From the NCBI GenBank assembly GCA_051530055.1, contig CM121342.1, positions 12,214,001 to 12,278,000 on the forward strand: DNA of 64,000 bases, read 5' to 3'. Below, one piece after another: positions 53,820 through 64,000 of this stretch. The DNA comes from Neoechinorhynchus agilis. Its lineage: Eukaryota > Acanthocephala. Every line of letters starts with the position of its first letter. Positions within the stretch are counted from its first letter, which is position 1. The notes below the pieces were generated by a model. The model was not told the origin of the DNA. It searched no databases and saw nothing but the letters and a program-made list of their open reading frames with translations. The position numbers and the translations under genes are program-made.

Positions 53820-54755
53820 CTACTTTTTCCCCTTTCGTACTTTTCTCCTAAATTTCGATTTCCTTTCTTCATATCCGAGAACCAATCTCTCAACAGTCTG
53901 TATAGCTTCCACTCGGTTTATTTCATCATCTTCTTCTTCCTTCAACCGATTTGCGATTTCCTGCAAATTTGCCTTTAGTTCGTCCAAAGCATTGACACAC
54001 ATTTGCAGCCCGTCTTCGTCCTTCTTAGCCATATACAGTTCGTATTTTACCTCAAATAAATCCTTCATTTCTTTTCGTTCAAGCTCACGAATTTCACCCA
54101 ACAGCACACAGAGCTTCTCTTCGATCTTTTTCTTATTATGATATCCATCTGCGACGTAACGGCAGTGTTGCTCAAATATGCGCTTATTTAGACGTTCCAT
54201 CCTCAAATATTCATCAATAGATTTCTCGTGTTCATCAACAAGTTCGAGCAAATTCTCAAAATCCGATCTAATTGCCTTTCCGAATATTTGTGCGCGATCC
54301 GAATCTTGTAATTCCGAGCCTTCGAAAAATGCTTTTAATAAATTTACTCGCTCGACCAATCGTGTGGTTCTATCAAGTGATTCTAATGCTTCATTCGGTA
54401 TTGTCTTGGATTTACGATTTTTTATACGACGTTGAGAGGTTAAGTCACCTTCTAATTCTTGAGCACATTTCACAAGCATCCTAACAATATTGCGATGGGT
54501 CATTCCGGTCGATATGGAGCTATCAATTGTTCGCATCATCAACAAACTCTTATCCTCCATTATATCAAACTGATTATCGGTCTCTAATAAGCTGTCAAAT
54601 GAAATACTACCTATTTTAATCATTTCATCCAATATTTGCCCAGTTGAGAAAGGGATTTTTTGGTGACCATGGTGATCAGGTTCGCTTTTAGATGCATTCT
54701 CAATATCCGTGATGTTGGGATCTTCCACGGCTACTGTTTCTGTGGTTAAATCCAC
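53820..54755 (-). CDS. Coiled-coil protein, unknown function
   Basis: 311 residues, single exon, highly charged. An N-terminal ~100 residues is acidic/Ser-rich, and the remainder is helical with heptad-like patterns (FENLLELVDEHEKSIDEYL, KKIEEKLCVLLGEIRELER, LKANLQEIANRLKEEEDDEI). It ends in a basic KSKFRRKVRKGKK tail. No signal peptide or membrane segment. The shape suggests a structural or centrosomal/ciliary partner, but no family is recognised. The gene converges on the plus gene ending just before 53,800. Confidence 0.6.
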   Translation of the reverse strand: MDLTTETVAVEDPNITDIENASKSEPDHHGHQKIPFSTGQILDEMIKIGSISFDSLLETDNQFDIMEDKSLLMMRTIDSSISTGMTHRNIVRMLVKCAQELEGDLTSQRRIKNRKSKTIPNEALESLDRTTRLVERVNLLKAFFEGSELQDSDRAQIFGKAIRSDFENLLELVDEHEKSIDEYLRMERLNKRIFEQHCRYVADGYHNKKKIEEKLCVLLGEIRELERKEMKDLFEVKYELYMAKKDEDGLQMCVNALDELKANLQEIANRLKEEEDDEINRVEAIQTVERLVLGYEERKSKFRRKVRKGKK

Positions 54756-55689
54756 AAGAGTGTTCCATCTTATACGAATTTGCTCACAAAATCCTTCGAG
54801 GATACGTTATCAGTGTTCGACCAATACGAAATCCTCATTTGATCTGAATTTTATTTAGGCACTTTCATGGTATAAAATCGCATTGGGCATTTAAAACAAT
54901 CGACTATGAATGAAATATTAAACGAGAAACATATAAGAAACATTCGGGTTTTGTTTTTACTGGACACTGCGTGTTGTTGTAACGGCAAAGAAAAACAAAA
55001 TCTTTATTTCCGAGCTGTCGCCATCTTACGGCTTCCTTAGGGGCGAATAAAACACCCAAATAATATTCGAGGAAGCTATTAGACGGCATTTCTTTTTCTT
55101 TATCTTTACAACAGCCCGCCAAGTGTTCATTTAGAAGCAAAACGTGATCAATCGTGCGACTAGAAAATCGAGTAGCATTTCACACGATAAAAAACATTGC
55201 AAAATATTTGATAAATAATAATAATCCTTTTAAAAGTCTTGCATTCTAAATAATCGCATTCGGAGACCCACCTCTAACCTAGAATCGAACACTGATCTCA
55301 CTTAGATGGATTTTGGACAATACTTTGAAGTAATATTAGTTTTCGCCAAGTGTCACGAATAAGTTTTGAAGCCACACAAAGTTGGTTCTGCTTCGCAAAG
55401 GGTGTCAAATAAGTGCTCAAAGTGAATTCATCACGATCACTTGCCATTGTCATTAATGACGGATCCGCTCATATCAATTTGTACATAGTCATGGTTACCG
55501 ACATTTAAAGAGCCAATATAAGAATAAAGGCACAAAACCAGTCATCTCTTCAGGTATCGTGCCTAACTAAATATTGATTTCCAGTTACATACAAATAACC
55601 TTCTCTGCCCAATAAAGGATAGTTGCCATAGTTCTCTATGCTCAATGGTGAACCAAAAATCACACCCACCAACCATAGAATTCGAACAA
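54756..55689. other. Spacer with degenerate repeat fragment
   Basis: At about 55,003-55,045 the minus strand reads GGAAGCCGTAAGATGGCGAC, a decayed relative of the repeat arm at 25,590-25,566. The minus open frame 54904-55140 overlaps it and is not called. ATCCTTCGAGGAT hairpin at about 54,791. Confidence 0.4.
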
Positions 55690-57432
<1,743 letters not shown>

Positions 57433-57466
57433 CGATATGTGAGGTAACGGGGAATGTGATTGGAAT

Positions 57467-57540
57467 TATTATTTTGGTCTATACCCAGTAAATAACTATT
57501 TCTTAAAGACGCTAAGAACATCGTAGGGTTCATCATCAGT
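57467..57540 (+). repeat. Single dispersed satellite monomer
   Basis: TTATTTTGGTCTATACCCAG, TAAA.A.TATTTCTTAAAGACG and GGGTTCATCATC match the end monomer of the array at 7.3-9.07 kb, including the flank GGTTCATCATC that follows the last array monomer at 9,070. Confidence 0.7.
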
Positions 57541-57835
57541 TTGTTTGTTTGTGCGTCTAAATGCCGGATATCATTCCCAGGCAAAAGCAAGTGCTTCACA
57601 ACCCTGTTCGTGCAATCGTTTCCAGTGGGAATTTTCTACAATTTCTGTCCAAAAAGCAACGGTCGTAACATGTGAACCTGCACGATGATTCTTCAAGTTC
57701 ACAAATGGGGTTTTTTCGCCATGAAGCACAAGCATTTTCAAATTAAAAAACCGTAGTATATCGCGAAATAAAGCGAGTAGATCGTTATTATATGAAAACT
57801 CAAATATCCGCCAATTTTTACTCATTTAGACAATA

Positions 57836-58773
57836 CAGTGGATTCCGCTTAATTGGGACACCACTTAATCGGGACAGCCGCTTATTTGGGACAAATCTCA
57901 AAGAACGGAAACCAAACCAAGAAACCAATAGTAAATTTGTATATTTAATTGGGGCAAAATTCCGCTTAATTGGGAGAGTAAATTTAAGATTTTAGTACAG
58001 TAGAGTATCTATTAACTGATTTTGTTTTTACTGAGTTTTGGTTTAACCGAGCCGCTGCAGCGGAAAAACAAACACAACCCCCTCCTAAATCCCGGGAAAG
58101 CCAGAAAGACGGCTCCTTTCTGAACCCGACTCCCACGTTTCGTAAAGCCGTGGCGGCCTCATATCCACATTTGCAATCTTTTACATCCGAGCCGGTGCAG
58201 CGGACATTCGATTACCAATCACCTCCCGCGTGAACAACGCGTGAAGCTATTTTTTGTCAATTGTATTTTAAAAAAAATTTACTATTTCTAAAGTGCCAAG
58301 GAACGATTTGTCACTTACCAATAAAATTGCCTTGCTTGATAAAATAAAAAGCCAGCCGCTTAATACAAGTTATCGTCGGCTCGCTGAGATAACTGGTGTA
58401 CCAAAATCTACTATATCGCGTGTCTTACGACAAGAAAGTCAACTGCGTAAGGAATTCGAATTACAAGAAGGACAGGCAGGGATATCCAAAAGAAAACGTG
58501 AGGGGAAGGATCCAGACGTTGAAGAAGCACTGGATCAATGGTTTTCTATTGTTATATTTTATTAAGGATTTTTTTAGAGTTTCCTAGAGTTTATAAAATA
58601 AAATTATTGAAAAATATGCATTGTTTAATTTTGTGTGTTACTGGTTAATGACCTTGTTCCCAAAACCAATCAAATTAATTTCTTTAAAAGTGAACTTCGC
58701 TTAATCGGGACATCCGCTTAATTGGGACAAAAAGCCTCGGTCCCGATGTGTCCCAATTAAGCGGAATCGACTG
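57836..58773 (+). mobile_element. pogo/Tigger-like DNA transposon, truncated
   Basis: Terminal inverted repeats CAGTGGATTCCGCTTAATTG...and ...CAATTAAGCGGAATCGACTG, flanked by TA duplications (57834-57835, 58774-58775), as for pogo-group elements. GCTTAATTGGGACA is repeated several times inside each end. 938 bp, far below the >2 kb of autonomous members. A second, different TIR-like start (CAGTAGAGTATCTATTAACT) occurs at about 58,000 without a visible partner. Confidence 0.85.
58293..58565 (+). pseudogene. Truncated pogo/Tigger transposase N-terminus (CENP-B-type HTH)
   Basis: Reads DLSLTNKIALLDKIKSQPLN, TSYRRLAEITGVPKSTISRV, then REGKDPDVEEALDQWF. This is the psq/CENP-B helix-turn-helix followed by the start of the second DNA-binding domain. 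The frame begins at GTG (no ATG seen) and ends after ~90 residues. The DDE catalytic domain is absent, so the copy cannot move by itself. Confidence 0.8.
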
Positions 58774-59139
58774 TATATCCATATCACGAATTCAAGATTC
58801 GTTCAATTCTAACTTGTTCCAGAAAAGTTCCTAAGAAATGCGCAGTGTTCGAATATCGTTGCCGTTTCTTAATTGATAAAAACATTCGTCGTATTCTTGT
58901 CGTTGGATATAACAAGTGATCTGTGGCTCAGAAAGTGATTGTACATCCATATTAAAAAGTTTGGTTATGCTATTTATTGCCAAATCAATATCACTTAAAT
59001 AGCCGAATCCTGCTAGCACATATCTAAAATACGTAGCCTTTTAAATACTCTAACTTCTTCATCACGGATTTGCTAAATTATTTTTTCGCGATTGAAAAAG
59101 TTACTTATTATGCAAACCGCAGAATAATACTTAGCTTGC

Positions 59140-59270
59140 GAAACAACCTTGATAAGCGCCTACAAGATTGTGCCGAAATATTGGAATCAATAAATTATTT
59201 TCATTTTCACGCCAGACACAAAACATGACGAATTCAATCTTCAAACAATAATTCTTAGATTTTTCGGGAT
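59140..59270 (+). repeat. Dispersed repeat copy related to 17.6-18.07 kb
   Basis: ACAAGATTGTGCCGAAATAT and AATTCAATCTTCAAACAATA match the repeat block downstream of hand in the same order and orientation. Confidence 0.65.
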
Positions 59271-60240
59271 AGTATCATAAGATAAACCATCAATTTCAAT
59301 CCTACTTCGATTAAGCTTGTTTCGTGTTAATAAAATGAACGCCGCATTGCGTATTAACGATATGTTTATCTTGTAAAATAATTGAGCTCATAGAGCGTTA
59401 GTGCGAGGGTGCCTTATATTCAGCAAAAGAAGATTCACTCGAAATCGTGCTATTCTTTTATCCACGATGGTGATATAAGTGAGTAGCTGTAGACTATTTA
59501 GATTAACTTTAAGGGGTTTCTTCACGGAAACTCGATGCATCTGCCCTACCATTAACAAATATACCTCAATATTTCATTGCCTTGAAACTTGTGTTTATTA
59601 TTGATGAAATCTGGATCATCCTTAAATTACCAGGCGTACGCAAAAGCGATTCTTTTTACAATGACGACTTGAATCACGCTCACTGATTTCTTAAATTAAC
59701 TTAGTTCACTAAACACACTGCATTGATCTGAGGTCAAAACAATTATCAGTGATAGAATTGAGTCGTATAAAACTGTTCGCTCGAAGTGTGGAATTCAGGT
59801 TTGTATCGAAAATCTCAAGGTGTCAATTAGCCTTAATTGCGTCAACGAATACAGACGGCGTGGAACTTTTACTATCATTTAGATATTGGGCTTCTTCATC
59901 GATAAGAGTACATTGGGAAAAGGATCGCGGTTTTCGTTCAACGCATATATTTTGCCAATTAACTTGGCCCAAATCAAAACGGTATACCAACAAATAGAAG
60001 CAGCCTTGCTTTACTTATTTCGAATTTATGTTCACTAGCACATAAAGCCTTGAAAGATTTCGAAAACGCACAAATCGAGTCGCGTTTGTGTTGCGACTTT
60101 CAGTAGCCCATTTAGCATTTGCCCGTTGCTCGCTCACTAAGGTTAAAAATGTGAGGACTAATGTCAAAACCGTTGACAGCTAGGTATCATTCATATTTTT
60201 TTAGACTGTATACCCTAGTATGTTGATACATTTGGTTAGA
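59271..60240. other. Intergenic region, no firm gene
   Basis: A plus open frame 59749-59997 (82 residues) has no signal, domain or splice support. The last part should contain the promoter of the secreted gene at 60324. Confidence 0.35.
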
Positions 60241-60248
60241 CAAAACGG

Positions 60249-60256
60249 TGTGGGTA
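60249..60256 (+). promoter_or_regulatory. TATA-like box
   Basis: GTATAAGA about 70 bp upstream of the ATG at 60324, the same spacing class as the TATA box of the secreted gene at 6266. Inference. Confidence 0.4.
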
Positions 60257-60323
60257 TAAGAAGACAGAGCATACAACCTAGAGTTTGTGATTTTTCTCGT
60301 GGGATCTTTTCATAAAAAACACA

Positions 60324-60802
60324 ATGAGTACCTATCTACTTTGTGTTATTGGTGAGACTGCTTCTTTTTACTCATCATATCAACTCTTCAAGTAGTTATT
60401 GGAACTCTTATTTGGAATGGTCGAGCCATAATACAACGTGACGGAGAAATTGATGAGAACGACGGGAATCTTCGATTTCCTGATGATGAATACGATTTGT
60501 ATGATAATTCCGAAAAGCATCGTCCGATAACTATACACGTACCAGCTACAATCATATCGAAGAAAATAAAGCATCGAGAAGTCGATGAGCATTACGAAGA
60601 ACGTACGAGAAACAAACGGGGATTTTATCCTACTACTGAATTCAAACCATTGTATGAGCAAAAAGAGTTACAAAGACGGGAATTGGAGTATCTTGAGCTA
60701 GTTCATTTTCGAGGAGCAGAGCGCGACAGCCGCTATAATAGATTGTCATATGGTAGCCACATCGTCAGCGGGATGACAACAAAACTTGTATCGGAATTTT
60801 AA
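60324..60802 (+). CDS. Small secreted protein, basic/acidic, intron in signal peptide
   Basis: Exon 1 60324-60351, a 41-bp intron (GTGAGA...TTCAAG, 60352-60392), exon 2 60393-60802; 145 residues. Splicing yields MSTYLLCVIVVIGTLIWNG, a textbook signal peptide that neither exon has alone, which supports the model. The mature part is highly charged without cysteines and contains possible dibasic processing sites (SKKIKHRE, RNKRGFYP). It could be a propeptide or a matrix protein; no family recognised. ATTAAAACAAAT downstream may include a poly(A) signal. Confidence 0.65.
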
Positions 60803-61339
60803 AGAAGTTCCATTTTATTTATCATATTAAAACAAATAATTTTCATTGTCGTCAAATGCAGGAAACTTTATTTCGCCATGTTAAAAACCTAAGAAAAATT
60901 CGTATAAAAACAAACGAATCCTTTCCCATTTTCAGCAGAAATTTTAAGTTACTACGATAAGACTAAGCTCCAAATTAATCTTCTTCGAAGACGGCAAGAA
61001 CAGATTCTTTGATGTCTAATATAATTTATTAGTAAAATTCCATTTGGGATCGAAATGAAAATAAATTAAGAGTGTTTAAAATTGCTAATTTTAAGCTCAG
61101 CAGGAGACTTATGAAATTCCCGGAGAAAACGATTTAAATGAGCAAAATTACTGCATATTGCATATAGCTATTCATTTTTTAAATAAAAGAATCCGTAGCT
61201 GAAGTTCGTAGAAAACGATATAATCGATTTCATGTATCTTGTACAATACCATAAAATGTTTTGGATTGTGCCACGACAAGGAACATCGATAACCACGATC
61301 GATATAATATTTTTTAAGGCCGATATGTTATTATTACAT
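60803..61339. other. Intergenic region, no gene seen
   Basis: AT-rich, no repeat or RNA gene recognised. Confidence 0.35.
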
Positions 61340-62100
61340 AGGCCTCCGCGCTTTTTTAACCGAAATTTCTAGCACAGATATTGCTTTCTTGCAGGAAACC
61401 AAGTCCCTCTATTCATTAAATGATCTCCCACACTTCATGAATTCTTTAAATGATAATTCCGCGATTTTTTTTATTATGCCCCCTGTCACTATTACGACAC
61501 AAGGGATTTTATCGCCTTTCAGAGTGAATCTCAATCCCCGACACATCTATCATTTCATCTTATCCCACCTCTTATACGATTTGTTTTCGATCTCATGCTG
61601 CGGAGGGAATATTTTGGCTTGCAATATCCACATTCGACCTCATAAAGTTCATTTACAACGAACGAATTAGCTTATGCGAAAAATCTTTAGAATTCAGGAG
61701 TAGATTTCGCCTTCAAGGACTTAATTAATGATTCACAAAATTTATCGATAGCTGTAATCATTTCTACTGACTCAATCGAGAGTATTTCACCTCCATAACC
61801 CACTTTCTCAGGAGATTATGTTGGCTCAGGTCTTTGGCTTTAACCCAATCAATGATTTATCTTTGCATGGAACATGATCTGATTATGTAGAACGTCGAGC
61901 GCGCCTGTTAAACGTCAATATCCTTAATCTAGTCATCAGGTTTTTCTATCTACAGAATGACATCGATCGTTTAGTAGAATTGAATGAGTTTCTAGCCCCT
62001 TATGCGACTGATTTCTTACTACAGTGACGGATACTGTTGGCTCAAACTTTTTTTACTGTGTGGAAGGCAAGTGATCAAGACCTAGAAAATGGGAGAATCT
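61340..62100 (+). mobile_element. Degenerate LINE apurinic-type endonuclease remnant
   Basis: Broken frames read IAFLQETKSLYSLNDL (the QET motif with catalytic Glu), later RARLLNVNILNLV and DIDRLVELNEFLAPYATDFL, in the order of APE-type LINE endonuclease motifs (LQET ... NVYxPN ... FL..YATD). Several breaks; catalytic residues are not complete. Its family relation to the other LINE copies cannot be tested because those lack this region. Confidence 0.5.
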
Positions 62101-62989
62101 GTACTATGTAATTTCTGGGCAGAGTTTGTACTGTGTGAGCTCGTGAAATTCATCGTAAATTTTGCAACACAATTGCATCGATCTCAGATGGGCAGAGAAA
62201 TTATTTCCATCTATCGTAGGGACACCAAATCGATGAATATCTTTATTGCTCTGGACATCTTAATAGCTTTTGGTAACATTAGCATTGACTTTGTTATAAA
62301 GATTTTCCAATTTTTTAATTTCCTCCGCAATCTTATAGCGATAGTGGATAATGCTATGAAGTCCAAATTTTCGTTTAGATGAGTTCCCAGGGATCTACCA
62401 AGATAATGGCACGAACTAATGGATAATTGTGGATTGACAGTCGTAAGCTAGTGATGTTCTCCCAAAACAATATTTTTTTAGTTAAAATTAATTGATAATC
62501 ACCGTCAATAATTTCTCAAAGAACACAGTAATAAAACGTTGATATATCCATAAATGTTGCTAATAAAACTGTATCTAGAACGAACTGCGCAAAATAAAAA
62601 ATTAAAACGGCATTGGAGATAGAATCGATAAAATGAGAGGACCTAGTTTGTATAGAATATATATCATGATTAATAAAAAAAACAGTGTTAGTGAAAGAAG
62701 TTATTCCCGCGGAACTCCATATTTAGAGTAGAAAGTTGTGGAAAAAGGGTAAACCTAGTTAATAAAGGATTTTTATTCCACAAAAATTTAATCTTGCAAA
62801 TCATATTTAGAAGCAATTTAAAATGAAATAAAAACTTCTATAAAAATATCTTGTCTAAAGCATCAAATGCTTTGCTTAGATCCAGTTGAATTAATAATAT
62901 ATTTACATTCATCTTATCATTCATGGTTACATCTCACATTGTCATAACATAGCAAAGAGATCAACTTGTGGATCTGAAAATGTAGTAAT
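62101..62989. other. AT-rich spacer, no firm gene
   Basis: The plus open frame 62089-62382 has no recognised feature and may belong to the decayed LINE. Nothing else seen. Confidence 0.3.
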
Positions 62990-64000
62990 AAGAATCTCTG
63001 GTACATAAAAGATGGGCCTTCACTCGCCATTGAAATCAGAAGTTATAATCAATCTAAACACAGGTTCCTAACAGCTGATGTCAATTCGTTATTCACCAAT
63101 CTCTTCTACCATCCATAAGAATGCCATCGAACCTTCTAAGGGAAAAATGCACTTATTGTCTTACGAATAATGAGTGCATCAAACTCATCACATGGTGCAC
63201 TTCTAAAAATGTCTTTAAATTCAATGGTGAAATTTATGATAAAATTGACGGAGTAGCGATGGGGTATCCCTTAGGACTCGCATTAGTTTATCACTACATG
63301 TCTAATTGATAGAATTACGTGTACTGTAGAATTTCTCACCCGATAAAGTGGTGACGATACGTTGATGAGGTTTTATGCGTTTTCAAAGCAGACTCTAAAT
63401 TACTACCACTTGCTCATATATTCAACAATAAAGACAAGTCAATTCAATGGTCCATCTCCTACGAAGACAAAAATAACACGATAAATTTCCTCGACGTTTG
63501 AGTGAAGGAAACAGGTCGTCAAGTAAGAACTTCCATATACCGGAAACCTGGAATTTGTTGGCAAAACATATCATAAAAGGCTAACTCGCCTCAAGCCATC
63601 AAAATCAGCGCAGCGCGATCTTTATTGCGGAAAGCTTCCAAAGTCTGCAATATTGATCATGCGAGAAACCGTGAGATCAAGAATATTAAGAACATGTTGA
63701 AAAGAAGGCACTACCCTGATTGGGCGATACGACAAGTTTATAAAAAAAGAGCAATGTACCTGAACTAATCGTCCGATAAAAAACTCAGCAGTAGTATTCA
63801 TCCGATCTGAATTCAGGTTGATGACGTTTACTCCAATCTATTACGTGGGACACTTGGAAATTCGAAATACCATGTTCGCTTATATCACAAGAGAACCTGG
63901 ACTATCACGGGTATCTTTAAACGAAAACCTCAACTAAAAACTAGTTCTCAGGTTGTATACCGCATCCCCTGCAACGACTGCGAGATGAACTCCGTAGGTG
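62990..64000 (+). mobile_element. Older Penelope-like element, distinct from the 30.8-41.5 kb family, runs off window end
   Basis: Broken frames read FLTADVNSLFTN (63,062-63,100), ITWCTSKNVFKFNGEIYDKI and DGVAMGYPLGLA (63,190-63,290), a YVDEVL-type DD box at about 63,355, and near 63,960 VYRIPCNDCEM, the start of the GIY-YIG domain. The order equals the PLE at 38,881 but identity is low and there are many stops, so it is an old insertion of another PLE lineage. Confidence 0.8.

Larger units (their letters stand above)
57571..59040 (-). other. Tentative split host gene hosting the pogo element
   Basis: Minus frames at 59,019-58,831 (YLSDIDLAINSITKLFNMDV...) and 57,825-57,571 (FFNLKMLVLHGEKTPFVNL...) look protein-like and lie either side of the transposon. 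An acceptor-like GTATTTTAG precedes the first. No family recognised and no clean splice joining was found, so this is a weak call. Confidence 0.2.

Overview
The window is AT-rich animal DNA, most likely from a small-genome ecdysozoan; I do not name a species. The reasons are a chitin-binding (CBM14/peritrophin-A) secreted protein, a Hand bHLH gene, a Hox-class homeobox gene, a two-domain MLH1, mitochondrial NDUFB4 and SDHAF4, and many very short GT-AG introns (about 30-67 bp in most cases where I could restore the frame). No bacterial operons, rRNA, tRNA or CRISPR array were seen.

Layout. 1-9.2 kb: a minus-strand LINE cut by the window edge, a possible membrane protein, a Cys/Pro-rich secreted protein, a second LINE copy, a small secreted protein, and a ~63-bp satellite array of about 28 monomers (7.3-9.07 kb). 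9.9-20.3 kb: a mucin-like chitin-binding protein, a short poly(A)-polymerase-like gene, hand, a dispersed repeat block and NDUFB4. 20.5-29.7 kb: the splicing helicase DDX46/Prp5 (minus, 5 exons), two fold-back elements, SDHAF4, an unknown two-exon gene and MLH1. 29.7-30.3 kb: hairpin repeats with a hammerhead-like core. 30.78-41.49 kb: a cluster of Penelope-like elements (PLEs) in alternating orientation, including one copy with an apparently whole 826-aa RT + GIY-YIG reading frame; the copy junctions carry hammerhead-ribozyme-like motifs. 41.49-42.04 kb: a remnant of an RLE-type (R2/NeSL-like) LINE directly abutting the cluster. 42.9-54.8 kb: TBC1D22, a LINE copy, a CLIP-170-like CAP-Gly gene, a Hox-like homeobox gene and two unrecognised genes. 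55.7-64 kb: a LINE copy with a ~400-bp (ATT)n expansion, a lone satellite monomer, a pogo/Tigger transposon, a small secreted protein with an intron inside its signal peptide, a LINE endonuclease remnant and an older PLE running off the end.

The host genes are housekeeping or developmental singletons with no operon logic: pre-mRNA splicing (DDX46), mismatch repair (MLH1), respiratory complexes I and II (NDUFB4, SDHAF4), microtubule plus ends (CLIP), Rab-GAP signalling (TBC1D22), and transcription (hand, homeobox). Three secreted proteins (3.4, 6.3 and 60.3 kb) each follow a TATA-like box by about 50-80 bp. The most distinctive content is the retroelement and self-folding DNA: PLE copies joined in partial tandem with CUGANGA...GAAA motifs at the junctions, and two further sequence-unrelated repeat families with the same core.
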